A stretch of 5,341 nt of DNA, taken from contig PMHC01000017.1 of the NCBI GenBank assembly GCA_003156495.1, positions 313 to 5,653 of the forward strand. The letters run 5' to 3'. A program made the position numbers and the translations under genes. Below the pieces are notes generated by a model, which ran no database searches, was not told where the DNA came from, and worked only from the letters and a program-made list of their open reading frames with translations. This document shows, piece by piece, positions 5,340-5,341 of the stretch. Position 1 is the first letter of the stretch, and each line of letters begins with the position of its first letter. Source of the DNA: Acidobacteriaceae bacterium. Lineage in GTDB: Bacteria > Acidobacteriota > Terriglobia > Terriglobales > Acidobacteriaceae.

Positions 5340-5341
5340 CC

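Overview
The window carries part of a bacterial division and cell-wall (dcw) cluster on the + strand, with two unrelated minus-strand units set into it. The DNA is GC-rich and uses strongly G/C-ending codons. The FtsW, MurG and MurC proteins, and a secreted Tyr/Gly-rich protein with a 'YGPDWF...IGAGPWYG' core, look most like what I remember from Acidobacteriota (Koribacter/Terriglobus-type genomes). This assignment is from memory of protein style, not from a search, and is moderately confident.

Layout: (1) 1-807, the C-terminal part of FtsW, the SEDS glycosyltransferase of division; its 5' end lies outside the window. (2) 808-898, a short gap holding degenerate 7-bp tandem repeats that fold into a hairpin. 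(3) 899-1981, complete murG, with a TTG start. (4) 1982-2195, a convergent intergenic stretch with a very good terminator (C-UUCG-G loop) for the minus-strand gene and only a weak candidate for murG. (5) 2196-3011 on the minus strand, a secreted glycine/tyrosine-rich protein with internal repeats and its own promoter, RBS and terminator. (6) 3012-3215, a divergent intergenic region with a promoter for the secreted-protein gene and a dyad upstream of murC. (7) 3216-4598, complete murC. (8) 4599-4717, a short convergent gap with an imperfect hairpin. (9) 5339-4718 on the minus strand, a complete higB-higA type II toxin-antitoxin pair; its promoter should lie just beyond the right edge.

FtsW, MurG and MurC act in one pathway. 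MurC adds L-Ala to UDP-MurNAc in the cytoplasm, MurG makes lipid II at the inner membrane face, and FtsW polymerises lipid II at the septum. The two minus-strand units have no visible role in that pathway. They separate murG from murC, and murC from whatever lies downstream (murB/ddl/ftsQ in the usual order), so murC must have its own promoter here. The main points of interest are the secreted repeat protein inside the dcw cluster, the toxin-antitoxin module directly after murC, the heptad-repeat hairpin between ftsW and murG, and the dyad in front of murC.
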